In this document: one piece after another, positions 51,613 through 60,373 of the stretch
Numbering within the stretch: the first letter of the stretch is position 1
Layout: each line of letters starts with the position of its first letter
Origin: Luteipulveratus mongoliensis
Lineage (GTDB): Bacteria > Actinomycetota > Actinomycetes > Actinomycetales > Dermatophilaceae
Direction of reading: 5' to 3'
Length of the DNA stretch: 64,000 nt
NCBI RefSeq assembly: GCF_001190945.1
Contig: NZ_CP011112.1
Span: forward strand, 1,364,001-1,428,000
Translations under genes and position numbers: made by a program
The notes under the pieces: generated by a model
Told to the model about the DNA's origin: nothing
The model's input: only the letters and a program-made list of their open reading frames with translations
Databases searched by the model: none

Positions 51613-52301
51613 TGGGGGAGCCCGCTTCGGATCGACTTCATCCGGGTGATCTGCGATGTCTGCACCGAGCCGATGTCGTTCGCCATCCGCTCGGCGTCGT
51701 CGTCGGTGCCGGATCTGCCGCGGGTGCCGACCATCGTGAGCGCGCCCTGGTGGTGACGGATCATCAGCGTCAGGAACTGTCTGTCCTTCGCCGGACCCTT
51801 GGCGCCCTGCAGGTCGATCAGCTGCTGTTGCGTGGCCATGCCGGGCATCATCCCGTGATGGCCGTCGGCCTTCATCCGGGTATTGGTGGCCTGCGGCGGC
51901 ACCGCCTTGTGGTGCTTCTCCAGCCAGGTCTTCATGACCCGTATCTCCGGGCCCTGCTCAGCCTTGATGCGCCGTGCCAGCGAGCGTGCCTGGGAGTCGG
52001 TCAGACCCGGCAGCGCGATGTCGACCATCGTGATGGCCTGGGCGTGGTGAACGATCATGTCCTGCATGAAGGTCACGTCGGCCGGCGCCGGCTCGGCCTT
52101 CTTGCCGGGCACCGCCTGCGTCCCGCTCAACGAGGAGTTGGCCTCGCCGGGTTTGCCCGGCTGCAGCACCGGGGCGCTGGGTGACGTGGCGGTCGAAGTG
52201 GGGCGCGCGGAGTCGTCACTGCTGCAGGCGACGAGCGCGAACGTGAGGAGCACGGCCAACCCGGCGAAGGTCGTACGACGGCGGCCTGGTGCGAAGGACA
52301 T
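51609..52301 (-). CDS. DUF305 lipoprotein
   Basis: From ATG 52301 the 230-aa product begins with a lipoprotein signal (FAGLAVLLTFALVACSS, lipobox LVAC). The DUF305 domain has two ferritin-like motifs, DMIVHHAQAITMVDI and LMIRHHQGALTMV, rich in His and Met for metal, probably copper. It is anchored on the outer face of the membrane. DUF305 proteins are often copper-linked. A longer start at 52340 would place 13 residues before the signal and is rejected. Confidence 0.9.
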   Translation of the reverse strand: MSFAPGRRRTTFAGLAVLLTFALVACSSDDSARPTSTATSPSAPVLQPGKPGEANSSLSGTQAVPGKKAEPAPADVTFMQDMIVHHAQAITMVDIALPGLTDSQARSLARRIKAEQGPEIRVMKTWLEKHHKAVPPQATNTRMKADGHHGMMPGMATQQQLIDLQGAKGPAKDRQFLTLMIRHHQGALTMVGTRGRSGTDDDAERMANDIGSVQTSQITRMKSIRSGLPQ

Positions 52302-52471
52302 GGCTCGATGATCGCTGCGTACGACGGCTGCGGCGGCCATTAGACCGCCGCTTTACCCAGCCTTGACCTTGCTCTCCTTGTTCTGGTGCTCGGCCGCAAG
52401 GGAGGGTGGTCAGACTCCCATCCTCCGTACAGGCGGCAGTCAGCCACGGGAGTACGAGACAGGAGCCATCT

Positions 52472-53941
52472 ATGCGATCAAGCAGAAGGTTCGGCCTGGC
52501 GCTGATCACCAGCGCCGCGCTCGCGACGTCAGCGGGTGTCAGCATGGCAGCGGCTACCGGCGATCCCGGTGACGGCAGCGGACCGGTCGGCGACGAGCAG
52601 ATCCGGTCGCACCACGCGCCGGCTGCCAAGCCAGGTGACCCGCTGAACGACCCCGCCGAGATCGGACGGTCCGGCCTCGGCCTGCAGGCCGACCAGATCG
52701 GCCGCAGCGCCAACGTCAAGCGGGCCGCGAGCGTCGCGCCGAGCGGTCCGCTCGCCGACGGCACTGGCACCGACATCGCCTTCCAGGGCAACAAGGCGTT
52801 CGTCGGCAACTACAACGGCTTCACCATCTTCGACGTCTCCAAGCCGTCGAAGCCCAAGATGCTCGCGCAGGTCCTGTGCCCGGGCTCGCAGAACGACGTG
52901 TCGGTCTCGGGCAACCTGCTCTACCTGTCGACCGACTCCTCGCGGTCGGACGACTCCTGCGCGTCGACGCCGCAGCCGGCGACCGAGAAGTCCAGCTGGG
53001 AGGGCATCAAGATCTTCGACATCTCTGATGTGCGCAACCCGAAGTACATCAAGTCGGTCGAGACCGCTTGTGGCTCCCACACGCACACGCTGATCCCGGG
53101 TCGCTCGAGTGAGTTCCTCTACGTCTCGAGCTACAGCCCCAACGAGACCTACCCGGACTGCAAGCCGCCGCACGACTCGATCTCGATCATCGAGGTCCCC
53201 AAGAAGGCGCCGACGCAGGCCAAGGTCGTCGCCGAGCCCAACCTCTTCCCCGATGGTGGGACGCCCAACGCCGGGACGACCGGCTGCCACGACATCACGG
53301 CCTACCCCTTGAAGAACCTCGCGGCCGGTGCGTGCATGGGTGACGGGATCATCCTCGACATCAAGAACCCGGCGGCGCCCAAGGTCATCGAGCGGGTCTC
53401 GGACAAGAACTTCGCCTTCTGGCACTCGGCGACCTTCAACAACGCCGGCACCAAGGTGATCTTCACCGACGAGCTCGGTGGCGGTGGCGCGGCGACGTGC
53501 AACGAGAAGACCGGTCCGGAGCGCGGTGCGGACGCGATCTACGACCTGAGCAAGCGCAACAAGCTCACGTTCAAGTCGTACTTCAAGATCTCGCGCTACC
53601 AGACCGACGACGAGAACTGCGTCGCCCACAACGGCTCACTCGTGCCGGTCAAGGGCAAGGACATCATGGTCCAGTCCTGGTACATGGGTGGCACCCAGAT
53701 CTGGGACTTCACCGACTCCGCGCACCCCAAGGAGCTCGGCTACTTCGAGCGGGGTCCGGCTGCTGGCGAGGACGGCGGCGGCACCTGGTCGTCGTACTAC
53801 TACAACGGCCACGTCTACTCCTCGGACCTCGGCAAGGGCTTCGACATCTTCAAGGTCAGCGGCAAGGACTTCGACCAGGCCGCGAAGGTGAAGATGGACC
53901 AGTTCAACCCGCAGTCGCAGCCGTACGTCGGCAAGCACTAA
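52472..53941 (+). CDS. Secreted LVIVD-repeat beta-propeller protein
   Basis: The 489-aa product has a signal peptide (RFGLALITSAALATSAGVSM, cut after MAA). The body has several LVIVD-like strands (FTIFDVSKPSKPKMLAQ, IKIFDISDVRNPKYIKS, IILDIKNPAAPKVIER, TQIWDFTDSAHPKELGY), the pattern of a cell-surface beta-propeller. Cys pairs suggest disulfides. The RBS AGGAG lies 7 bases upstream of ATG 52472. A strong hairpin follows the stop. Confidence 0.88.
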   Translation: MRSSRRFGLALITSAALATSAGVSMAAATGDPGDGSGPVGDEQIRSHHAPAAKPGDPLNDPAEIGRSGLGLQADQIGRSANVKRAASVAPSGPLADGTGTDIAFQGNKAFVGNYNGFTIFDVSKPSKPKMLAQVLCPGSQNDVSVSGNLLYLSTDSSRSDDSCASTPQPATEKSSWEGIKIFDISDVRNPKYIKSVETACGSHTHTLIPGRSSEFLYVSSYSPNETYPDCKPPHDSISIIEVPKKAPTQAKVVAEPNLFPDGGTPNAGTTGCHDITAYPLKNLAAGACMGDGIILDIKNPAAPKVIERVSDKNFAFWHSATFNNAGTKVIFTDELGGGGAATCNEKTGPERGADAIYDLSKRNKLTFKSYFKISRYQTDDENCVAHNGSLVPVKGKDIMVQSWYMGGTQIWDFTDSAHPKELGYFERGPAAGEDGGGTWSSYYYNGHVYSSDLGKGFDIFKVSGKDFDQAAKVKMDQFNPQSQPYVGKH

Positions 53942-53966
53942 GCACTGACGGCACGTACGTCGAGGG

Positions 53967-53993
53967 CCGGGTCTCCCCGCGGGGGAGACCCGG
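53967..53993 (+). terminator. Hairpin terminator of the LVIVD gene
   Basis: CCGGGTCTCCCC (53967-53978) pairs with GGGGAGACCCGG (53982-53993) around a 3-base turn, followed by TCCTTTC. It lies 25 bases after the stop codon. Confidence 0.85.
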
Positions 53994-54054
53994 TCCTTTC
54001 GTGTGCTGCCGCTGCAGCCACCGGTGCTCAAGCTGCACCGAAGGAGGGCCAACG

Positions 54055-54223
54055 CGTCACCGACGAGGAGGTACGGGGCGTACTGCCGTGAGCGGATTGC
54101 GGATATAGGGTGCCGCGAAGCGTGGAGTTCGCGACGGACCTCCCGATGTCCGAGGCCGGCAAGACCCTCAAGCGAGAGCTGCGCGAGCCCTACTGGGACG
54201 GTCACGAGAGGCGAGTGCACTGA
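54055..54223 (+). pseudogene. Remnant of an acyl-CoA synthetase C-terminus
   Basis: Three successive frames give pieces of the C-terminal domain of a FadD-type AMP-ligase: VTDEEVRG (54059-54082), AYCRERIADI (from about 54081) and VPRSVEFATDLPMSEAGKTL with KRELREPYWDGHERRVH (54110-54223). SEAGKTLKRELR includes the conserved catalytic Lys motif of the family. The rest of the gene is missing. It ends at 54223, overlapping the probable start of the TetR gene, so it is a fossil of a former ligase-regulator locus. Confidence 0.7.
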
Positions 54224-55428
54224 CGGCGCAACGGAATTCAACGCAGCGGGCGGTCGCCCCTGCTCGGGGCACGCGACCGCGCAACCGCCGGGCGCTGATC
54301 CTTGCCGCCGCCGCCGAGCTCTTCGCGGAGCGCGGCTATCCCCAGGTGGCGATGAGCGACATCGCCGAGGCGGTGGCTATCGGCCCCTCCGCGCTGTACC
54401 GCCACTTCCGGGGCAAGCAGGAGCTGCTGCACGAGGTCATCAGTACGGCATTCACCGCGCTGGGTGTCGCGCTCGAGACGGACCTCGCCGACGGTCGGGC
54501 AGGACTGGACACGATCGCGGCCGCGGCCCTCGAGCACCGCGGGGTCGGAGTTCTCTGGCAGCGCGAGGCCCGGCATCTGGAGCCTGAGCGACACGAGGAG
54601 CTGCGTGCCGAGCTGGTCGCCATCTCAGGACGCCTGGCCGCCAAGATCAGCGGAACGCGCGTGGACCTCCACAACCAGCAGGTCGACCTGCTGGCGTGGG
54701 CGACGCTGGGCAGTCTGATCAGCGTGTCCTACCACCGAGTTCAGCTCCCACGTGCTGACTACGTACGTCTACTGGCTCAGCTAGGTGCTGACGTGCTGGC
54801 CACCACGTTCTCTGCGGAGTCGGGGCCGGCGGCTGCATCCCCGAGCCAGGTCGAGCCCACGTCGTCGACCAAGGACGCGGTCGTCAGTGCGGCGATGCAG
54901 CTGTTCTCCCAGAGGGGCTACCACGGGACGAGCGTCGATGACATCGGTGCGGTTGTCGGAATCGCAGGGCCGAGCATCTATCACCATTTCCCGAGCAAGC
55001 CAGAGGTGCTGCTCGCGACGATCGCCGAAGGTGAGCGCTGGTTGACCGACGACCTCGCTCGTACCCTCGCCGAGACGACCAGTCCGGTCGAGGCACTCAA
55101 CCGGGTGGTTCGGTCCTTTGCCGAGTACGCGCTGAGCCACCCGGACGCCATGGACGTGCTGATCGCCGAGACCGACGCGCTGCCGTCATCGGAGCAACGA
55201 CGGGTCCGGAAGGTTCAGCGCGACTACATCAACGCCTGGGTCGACCTGCTGCGCGACCTGCACCGGCTCGACAACGGCCCGGCCAGGATCCGAGTCCAGG
55301 CGGCGTTCACCGTCATCAACGACGTCGCTCGGACCCCGCACCTGCGCGGGGCGCCCGACATCGGCCCGGCCGTCGTGGCCATTGCGTCGTCGATCCTGGG
55401 TCTGACTGTCCAGGCGCCGGTCGAGTAG
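54220..55428 (+). CDS. Double TetR-domain transcriptional regulator
   Basis: The 402-aa product has two complete TetR DNA-binding domains in one chain: RRALILAAAAELFAERGYPQ with IGPSALYRHFRGKQELL (residues 25-75) and KDAVVSAAMQLFSQRGYHGT with IAGPSIYHHFPSKPEVLLAT (about 215-265), each followed by a helical ligand domain. The first HTH demands a start upstream of the GTG at 54346, but no ATG/GTG is in frame back to the stop at 54106; CTG 54220, with GAGAGG upstream, is the likely start. Its end (Val-Glu-stop) is part of a palindromic repeat. Double-TetR regulators of fatty-acid or steroid use are known in actinobacteria; the neighbouring ligase remnant fits this. Confidence 0.8.
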   Translation: MTAQRNSTQRAVAPARGTRPRNRRALILAAAAELFAERGYPQVAMSDIAEAVAIGPSALYRHFRGKQELLHEVISTAFTALGVALETDLADGRAGLDTIAAAALEHRGVGVLWQREARHLEPERHEELRAELVAISGRLAAKISGTRVDLHNQQVDLLAWATLGSLISVSYHRVQLPRADYVRLLAQLGADVLATTFSAESGPAAASPSQVEPTSSTKDAVVSAAMQLFSQRGYHGTSVDDIGAVVGIAGPSIYHHFPSKPEVLLATIAEGERWLTDDLARTLAETTSPVEALNRVVRSFAEYALSHPDAMDVLIAETDALPSSEQRRVRKVQRDYINAWVDLLRDLHRLDNGPARIRVQAAFTVINDVARTPHLRGAPDIGPAVVAIASSILGLTVQAPVE

Positions 55429-55515
55429 GCGAGCCCCAGGGCGAGACGTATCGAGACCAGGTGCGCATCTGCACCTGGTCTCGATACGTCTCCGCTCCCG
55501 CTCCGCCTACTCGAC
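55420..55515. repeat. GTCGAGTAG-type palindromic element, copy B
   Basis: The element begins GTCGAGTAG (55420-55428) and ends CTACTCGAC (55507-55515). Its core ACGTATCGAGACCAGGTGC pairs perfectly with the opposite arm around a short loop near 55468. It fills the space between two convergent genes and supplies the stop codon of both. Confidence 0.9.
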
Positions 55516-56886
55516 CGACGAACGGTCGATGCCGCGAGCTGCCTTCTGCGCCAACGACTCCACGCGCTCCGTGGTCTCCTCGGAGAGCGCCGGCGTGCGC
55601 TGACCCTGACCCTGACCCTGACCGAGCCGCGGCAGCAGCTGCGCCAGCATCAGCGTCGACAGTGCCGAGCTGTCTGTCGAGCCGGAGTCGGTCTGCACGA
55701 TGACCGGCTGTGGTGCACTCCGAGCGAGCTGGGCGCCGACGTCGAGCCGCCGCCTCGCCAGCTCGTAGCCGAGCACCGCACGGTTGTCGCGGTACGCCGT
55801 CGCCAGCTGCTCCTGAGCCCGCGCCTCTCCTTGTGCTGCAACGAGATTCGTACGACCACGCGTCTCGATCTCGTACTTCACCCGCTGCGCCTCGGTCTCC
55901 TGCTCCTCCAACATCTGTGCGACGTCCTTGCGCGCCTTGTTGAGGGAAGCGTTGACCTCGATGACCTTGGCGTCCCGCACCTTCTTGGACCGCTCGATGT
56001 CCATCAGCAGCGTGTCGATCCGACGCTTGCGAGTGAGCTCCCACTCCTTCTCGTACGCCGACAGCTCCTTGGCCACGCGCTCGCGCGTCGAGATGTGCTG
56101 GCGGTACTGCGTGGGCAGCTGCACGTCGGGGATGTTGCAGCCGAGGATCTGTACGCCGTAGCGAGCCAGCTGGCGGTTGAGCAGCTCCTGCATGTCGGCG
56201 ACATCGGAGCCGCGCAGGTCGTACGCCTGCTCGGTGCGGACCAGGCGCGAACGCTGACGGATCGCGTCCTGCACCGAGTTGGACAGCACCAGGTCGAAGT
56301 TGCCCGCGCCGATCGTCTGCACGAACTGGATCGCGTTGACGATGCGGAACTTCAGGAAGAACTCGATCGACTTGAGCGGGACGTTCTCATGGGTCGGGCA
56401 CGCGAGAACCGGTGCGTTGTAAGGGATTTCGGTCGTCACGTCGACGACATAGGCGACCCGCGCCCAGGGGTGCCACAAGTAGTGACGCCCCGGCGAGAGG
56501 CCCGGGCCGGTGATCGCACCGAACTTCGTGAGGACCCCGACCGTGCCCTCCTCGATCTCCACGATCGACGAGCGCCACCACCACAGGAACGCCAGCAGCA
56601 GGAACGCGAGCCCGCCGACAGCCGCCGGCACCGTGAGCCAGTCGGCGTCCGTGGTCGCCGAGATCGCCGCGGTCGCGAACGCCCACAGTGCGATCCAGAC
56701 CAGCGTCAGCCAGCGCAGGCCGCGGCTGTCCTTGGGGATGACCACGGGCACGATCGCGCCGGACTCGCCACCGCGCAGCAGCTGTCGAATGTCGCCCCAT
56801 GAACCGAGGACTTCCTTGATCGAGGACATGCCTCGTGGCCGGCCGACGCCGGCGTCCTGCATCGTCTCCTGCGTCGCCTGGCTCAT
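55507..56886 (-). CDS. SPFH/Band-7 membrane protein 1
   Basis: The 459-aa protein has two membrane helices (LTLVWIALWAFATAAISAT and AAVGGLAFLLLAFLWWW), then a Band-7 domain (GTVGVLTKFGAITGPGLSPG, PHENVPLK-like THENVPLKSIEFFLKFRIVN) and a long coiled coil with charged repeats (residues about 270-370). The C-terminal GQGQGQGQ tract is low-complexity. SPFH proteins form large membrane scaffolds. Its stop codon lies in repeat B. Its start overlaps the stop of the next upstream SPFH gene (ATGA), and the two probably form a hetero-oligomer. Confidence 0.85.
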   Translation of the reverse strand: MSQATQETMQDAGVGRPRGMSSIKEVLGSWGDIRQLLRGGESGAIVPVVIPKDSRGLRWLTLVWIALWAFATAAISATTDADWLTVPAAVGGLAFLLLAFLWWWRSSIVEIEEGTVGVLTKFGAITGPGLSPGRHYLWHPWARVAYVVDVTTEIPYNAPVLACPTHENVPLKSIEFFLKFRIVNAIQFVQTIGAGNFDLVLSNSVQDAIRQRSRLVRTEQAYDLRGSDVADMQELLNRQLARYGVQILGCNIPDVQLPTQYRQHISTRERVAKELSAYEKEWELTRKRRIDTLLMDIERSKKVRDAKVIEVNASLNKARKDVAQMLEEQETEAQRVKYEIETRGRTNLVAAQGEARAQEQLATAYRDNRAVLGYELARRRLDVGAQLARSAPQPVIVQTDSGSTDSSALSTLMLAQLLPRLGQGQGQGQRTPALSEETTERVESLAQKAARGIDRSSVE

Positions 56887-58790
56887 CGCTGGGTCCCTTC
56901 GGTGCCGTCGTTCGTCCTGCGGTGCCGTGCAGACCTGGTCGCCAACGGCGTACTGCCGCCCTCGTTGGTCGAGGAGCCCGAGGCCTCCGCCGCGTTGGTC
57001 GAGTAGTCCGGAGCCTCCGCGGCGTTGGTCGAGTAGTCCGGAGCCTCCGCGGCGTTGGTCGAGTAGTCCGGAGCGCTAGCGGAGGACGTATCGAGACCCG
57101 GTGCCTTGTCGGGAGACTTCGCGTCCGCGGTGTCGGTGGTCTCGATACGGCTCGCGCCAGGGCGCTCGCCTACTCGACCAGCGGTTTCGCCGGAGGGTGG
57201 GGCCTCGACGGAACGACGGATCGCGTCCAGCCGGTCGGCGCCGGGCAGCGCCTCGTCGGCGGTCGTCTCCGGTACCTCGTCCAGCAGCGTCGGCTCCGGT
57301 GGCTTGAGGAGCTCGGCAATCGAGTCCTGACGGCCGTCGATGCGGGTCGAGATGACGTCCTTGCGCTGTCGGATCCCGTCCAGCTCCTCGGCGGAGAACA
57401 GCTGCGTGCCGCCACCACCGACCAGGCCCTGAGCGATCTTGAGGTAGTCGACGCTCTCGTCCTGCCCGCCGATCTGCACGATCTGCGGAAGGCTGCCGCG
57501 CACCTCCTCCAGCCGCGAGAGCAGGTCCTGCTGGTAGCGGTAGTCGAGGATCTCCGGTGCCTCAGCGGCACTCATCGCGCGGATGTCGAGCGCCTGCGCC
57601 TCGAGCAGCGCCGCGTTGGCGTTGGCATCGGACTCGGCCTCGACGAACCGCTGACGAGCCATCGCCTTCGCACGGTTGGTCTCGCGCTCCAGCGCGGTGT
57701 CCATCTGCGCCTGGTACTTCGCGATGTCGGCCTGGATCGAGCTCAGCGTCTCGTTGAGCGAGGCGAGGTCCTTGTTGACGTCACCTTCGTTCTGCTCCTT
57801 CTTCAGCTGCAGCTCGTACTCGTACGTGTACGCCTCCTTGGCGACGCGCACCATCTCGGGCGCCGCGAGGTCCATCCGGTACTCCTGGCTGGACGGCTCG
57901 GCGTGCGTGATGTTGGCGTGCGTGAACTCGACCGCCGGCGAGAACTGGTGGTTGAGCTGCTCCAGCAGCCGCTGCGTCGACTCACCGACGAGGTCGTAGA
58001 TGCCGGACGCCTCCTGCTCGTAGATCAGCGAGCGAGTGGTCTCGGAGATGGCGTTGTTGAGCTTGTCCTGGAAACCCTGGACAGCTCCGAGCGCGAAGAT
58101 GAAGTTGCGCGGCTCGACGATCCGGAACTGCAGGAACAGGTCGACACTCGCCTGCACGCCGCTCTTGGTCGGCGCCTGGTGGATCGGCGCGTTGAACGGG
58201 TACTCACGCGTGGTGTTGACGATGTACGACACCCGCTTCCACGGGTTGAAGAGCGTCACCAGTCCGGGGCCGACCTGGTTCTCGACCTTGCCGAACCGGC
58301 TGATCAGCGCCTGACACCCCTCCGGCACCATCACCATGCCGAGCCGCCACCACAAGAACGCGGCCATCAGGACCAGGATCACCCAGAAGTGCGGCCCGAA
58401 CAGTGCCAGGGTCAGCCCGTCCACCGGCAGCAGGACGATCGCTCCGACTGCGCCGAGCACGGCGAGCGCCAGGACGGGGAGCATGCCGATGAAGCGGCGG
58501 CCCTTGGGCATCACCATCGGTGTGATCACGTGGACCGGGCCCTGCGGACCGGGTTGATAGCTGGACTGGTTCAGCGTCTCGCTGGCGTTGTCGAGGGAGC
58601 AGGTCTGCTGCACGATCCGGGTTCCGGTTGAGAAGCCGTGCTGCCTCGCGGTAGCGAAGTCCCCGGGGTCCAGTCCGGCAGGGAGTCGTTCTCCGGCCGC
58701 TTGCTGCACGGCGTTGCCGACGACCTCCCGGATGTCACCGCCTTGCGCGATCTGTGTTGCGGCCTCTCGGACCTGGCCTGCGCGACCCAT
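56883..58790 (-). CDS. SPFH/Band-7 membrane protein 2 with repeat-derived tail
   Basis: The 635-aa protein has an N-terminal soluble part, two membrane helices (FIGMLPVLALAVLGAVGAI and FWVILVLMAAFLWWRLG), a Band-7 domain (MVPEGCQALISRFGKVENQ, SGVQASVDLFLQFRIV) and a long coiled coil. The last ~100 residues are unusual: AGRVGERPGASRIET is encoded by a palindromic repeat and AAEAPDYSTN is repeated three times. ATG 58790 is chosen; longer frames upstream lack homology-like sequence. Partner of SPFH protein 1. Confidence 0.82.
   Translation of the reverse strand: MGRAGQVREAATQIAQGGDIREVVGNAVQQAAGERLPAGLDPGDFATARQHGFSTGTRIVQQTCSLDNASETLNQSSYQPGPQGPVHVITPMVMPKGRRFIGMLPVLALAVLGAVGAIVLLPVDGLTLALFGPHFWVILVLMAAFLWWRLGMVMVPEGCQALISRFGKVENQVGPGLVTLFNPWKRVSYIVNTTREYPFNAPIHQAPTKSGVQASVDLFLQFRIVEPRNFIFALGAVQGFQDKLNNAISETTRSLIYEQEASGIYDLVGESTQRLLEQLNHQFSPAVEFTHANITHAEPSSQEYRMDLAAPEMVRVAKEAYTYEYELQLKKEQNEGDVNKDLASLNETLSSIQADIAKYQAQMDTALERETNRAKAMARQRFVEAESDANANAALLEAQALDIRAMSAAEAPEILDYRYQQDLLSRLEEVRGSLPQIVQIGGQDESVDYLKIAQGLVGGGGTQLFSAEELDGIRQRKDVISTRIDGRQDSIAELLKPPEPTLLDEVPETTADEALPGADRLDAIRRSVEAPPSGETAGRVGERPGASRIETTDTADAKSPDKAPGLDTSSASAPDYSTNAAEAPDYSTNAAEAPDYSTNAAEASGSSTNEGGSTPLATRSARHRRTNDGTEGTQR
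56965..57070. repeat. 30-bp tandem repeat in the SPFH-2 tail
   Basis: A 30-base unit starting TTGGTCGAGTAGTCCGG is repeated: one diverged copy (56965-56994), two identical copies (56995-57024, 57025-57054) and a partial one that runs into the palindromic element at 57058. On the minus strand each unit codes for AAEAPDYSTN, frame intact. Confidence 0.9.
57058..57178. repeat. GTCGAGTAG-type palindromic element, copy C, inside a coding sequence
   Basis: It starts GTCGAGTAG (57058-57066) and ends CTACTCGAC (57170-57178), with the internal GTATCGAGACC and GGTCTCGATAC pair. Unlike copies A and B it lies inside the SPFH-2 gene and is read through in frame. Confidence 0.88.
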
Positions 58791-59043
58791 CGATGTCCCA
58801 TCTCGAAATGTTGTTCCCCCAACCACGACATCCGTGACGGGGCGGCGTGGTGCTGACGGAGTTTGGCATATGGCAGGTTCCTGACCGGGGCGAATCCGTG
58901 CCAATCGTGCGACGGGCCGGTCATGTCCTCGACTCGACTCTCGTTTAGCCCCAACCTGGTTGGGGAGCCGAACGTCGTACGGCACGTATGACGGTGTCGA
59001 AGGACGACCGCACCACAGACGGTCGTCAGTTGGGGTGAAGGCC

Positions 59044-60273
59044 ATGTCGGATGTCAGCCGCCGGTCTGCGCTGGGCGCAGCAGCGGTCGGAGCAGGCGCG
59101 GTGCTCGCGTCCTGCTCGAGCGAGCCCGAGGCAGGGCGAGGTGCATCGACAAGCCCCAGTCGGCGTACGACGAAGCCCAGCTCTCCCACCCCGTCGCCGA
59201 CGCCGACGGGCAAGACGATCGGCGACGGCTCGATGTCGGACACCGGGCCGCAGCCGCACCAGCCGCCCGCTCCCACACGGCTCAAGGCCGGGCAGAAACC
59301 ACCGCAGTTCGTGGTCATCTCGTGGGACGGTGCGGGGGAGTCGAGTCTGAAGCTCAACTCTCACTTCCAGGACGTGGCACGTGAGTACAAGGCGTCGATG
59401 ACGTTCTTCCTGTCGGGCATCTACTTCCTGCCGCGCTCGAAGAAGGCGCTCTACCACCCGCCACGGCATCGGGTCGGCGCCTCGGACATCGGCTACTTCC
59501 CGGATGACTGGATCCACGCGACGATCGAGCAGACCGGCAAGGCCTGGTTGGCCGGCCACGAGATCGGCACCCACTTCAACGGGCACTTCTGTGGCCCGAC
59601 CGGCGTCTCGCAGTGGTCGCCCGCGGACTGGAAGGTCGAGATCGACTACGTCCACCGGTTCGTCTCGCAGTGGCGCACCAACACCGGCTTCACCGATCTG
59701 CCGTCGCTCCCGTTCGACTACACCAAGGAGCTCGTCGGCGGCCGCGCTCCGTGCCTCGAGGGCTTCGAGAACCTCCGCAAGGCAGCCGGTCAGCTGGGCT
59801 GGCGCTACGACTCGAGCGGCACTCGTCCGGCCTCCTGGCCGTCGAAGGTCTCGGGTGTCTGGGACCTGTCGATGCAGCCAATTCCCTTGCCTGGCACGCG
59901 AGCTGGCGTGATCTCGATGGACTACAACTTCATGGCCAACCAGTCCAGGGTGACGCAGGGCGACCCGGCGATGCGGCCGACGTGGAAGAAGCAGACCGTG
60001 AAGTCGTACGCCGACGGCTTCCGCCGGTCCTACAACGGCAACCGTTCTCCGCTGGTCATCGGCAACCACTTCGAGCACTGGAACGGTGGCATCTACATGG
60101 ACGCCGTGACCGAGGCGATGGCGACGATGGCGAAGTGTGAGGACACCCGGTTCGTCACGTTCAAGCAGCTCTGCGACTGGCTCGACGCGCAGGACCCCGC
60201 CGTGCTCGACAAGCTCCAGCACCTCAATGAGGCACCGACCGGCGGCTGGGACGAGTACCTCCAGCTCACCTGA
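59044..60273 (+). CDS. Polysaccharide-deacetylase-like lipoprotein
   Basis: From ATG 59044 the 409-aa product has a twin-Arg-like lipoprotein start (MSDVSRRSALGAAAVGAGAV, lipobox LASC), a Ser/Thr/Pro linker and a NodB-like domain: VVISWDGAGES at motif 1 (Asp kept, second Asp lost), HEIGTHFNGHFCG at motif 2 with the metal His pair, and a late IGNHFEHWNGG. It likely acts on a cell-wall polymer outside the membrane. The changes in motif 1 mean activity is not certain. Confidence 0.8.
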   Translation: MSDVSRRSALGAAAVGAGAVLASCSSEPEAGRGASTSPSRRTTKPSSPTPSPTPTGKTIGDGSMSDTGPQPHQPPAPTRLKAGQKPPQFVVISWDGAGESSLKLNSHFQDVAREYKASMTFFLSGIYFLPRSKKALYHPPRHRVGASDIGYFPDDWIHATIEQTGKAWLAGHEIGTHFNGHFCGPTGVSQWSPADWKVEIDYVHRFVSQWRTNTGFTDLPSLPFDYTKELVGGRAPCLEGFENLRKAAGQLGWRYDSSGTRPASWPSKVSGVWDLSMQPIPLPGTRAGVISMDYNFMANQSRVTQGDPAMRPTWKKQTVKSYADGFRRSYNGNRSPLVIGNHFEHWNGGIYMDAVTEAMATMAKCEDTRFVTFKQLCDWLDAQDPAVLDKLQHLNEAPTGGWDEYLQLT

Positions 60274-60373
60274 ACTGGTGGCCCAGTGGTCGCCGCGCAT
60301 TTACCTGCAGCAGACCCGAGGCGTCCTAATCTCGGGCGACGAGCAACCGTGCTCCCCGAGGTCAGGAGATGTG

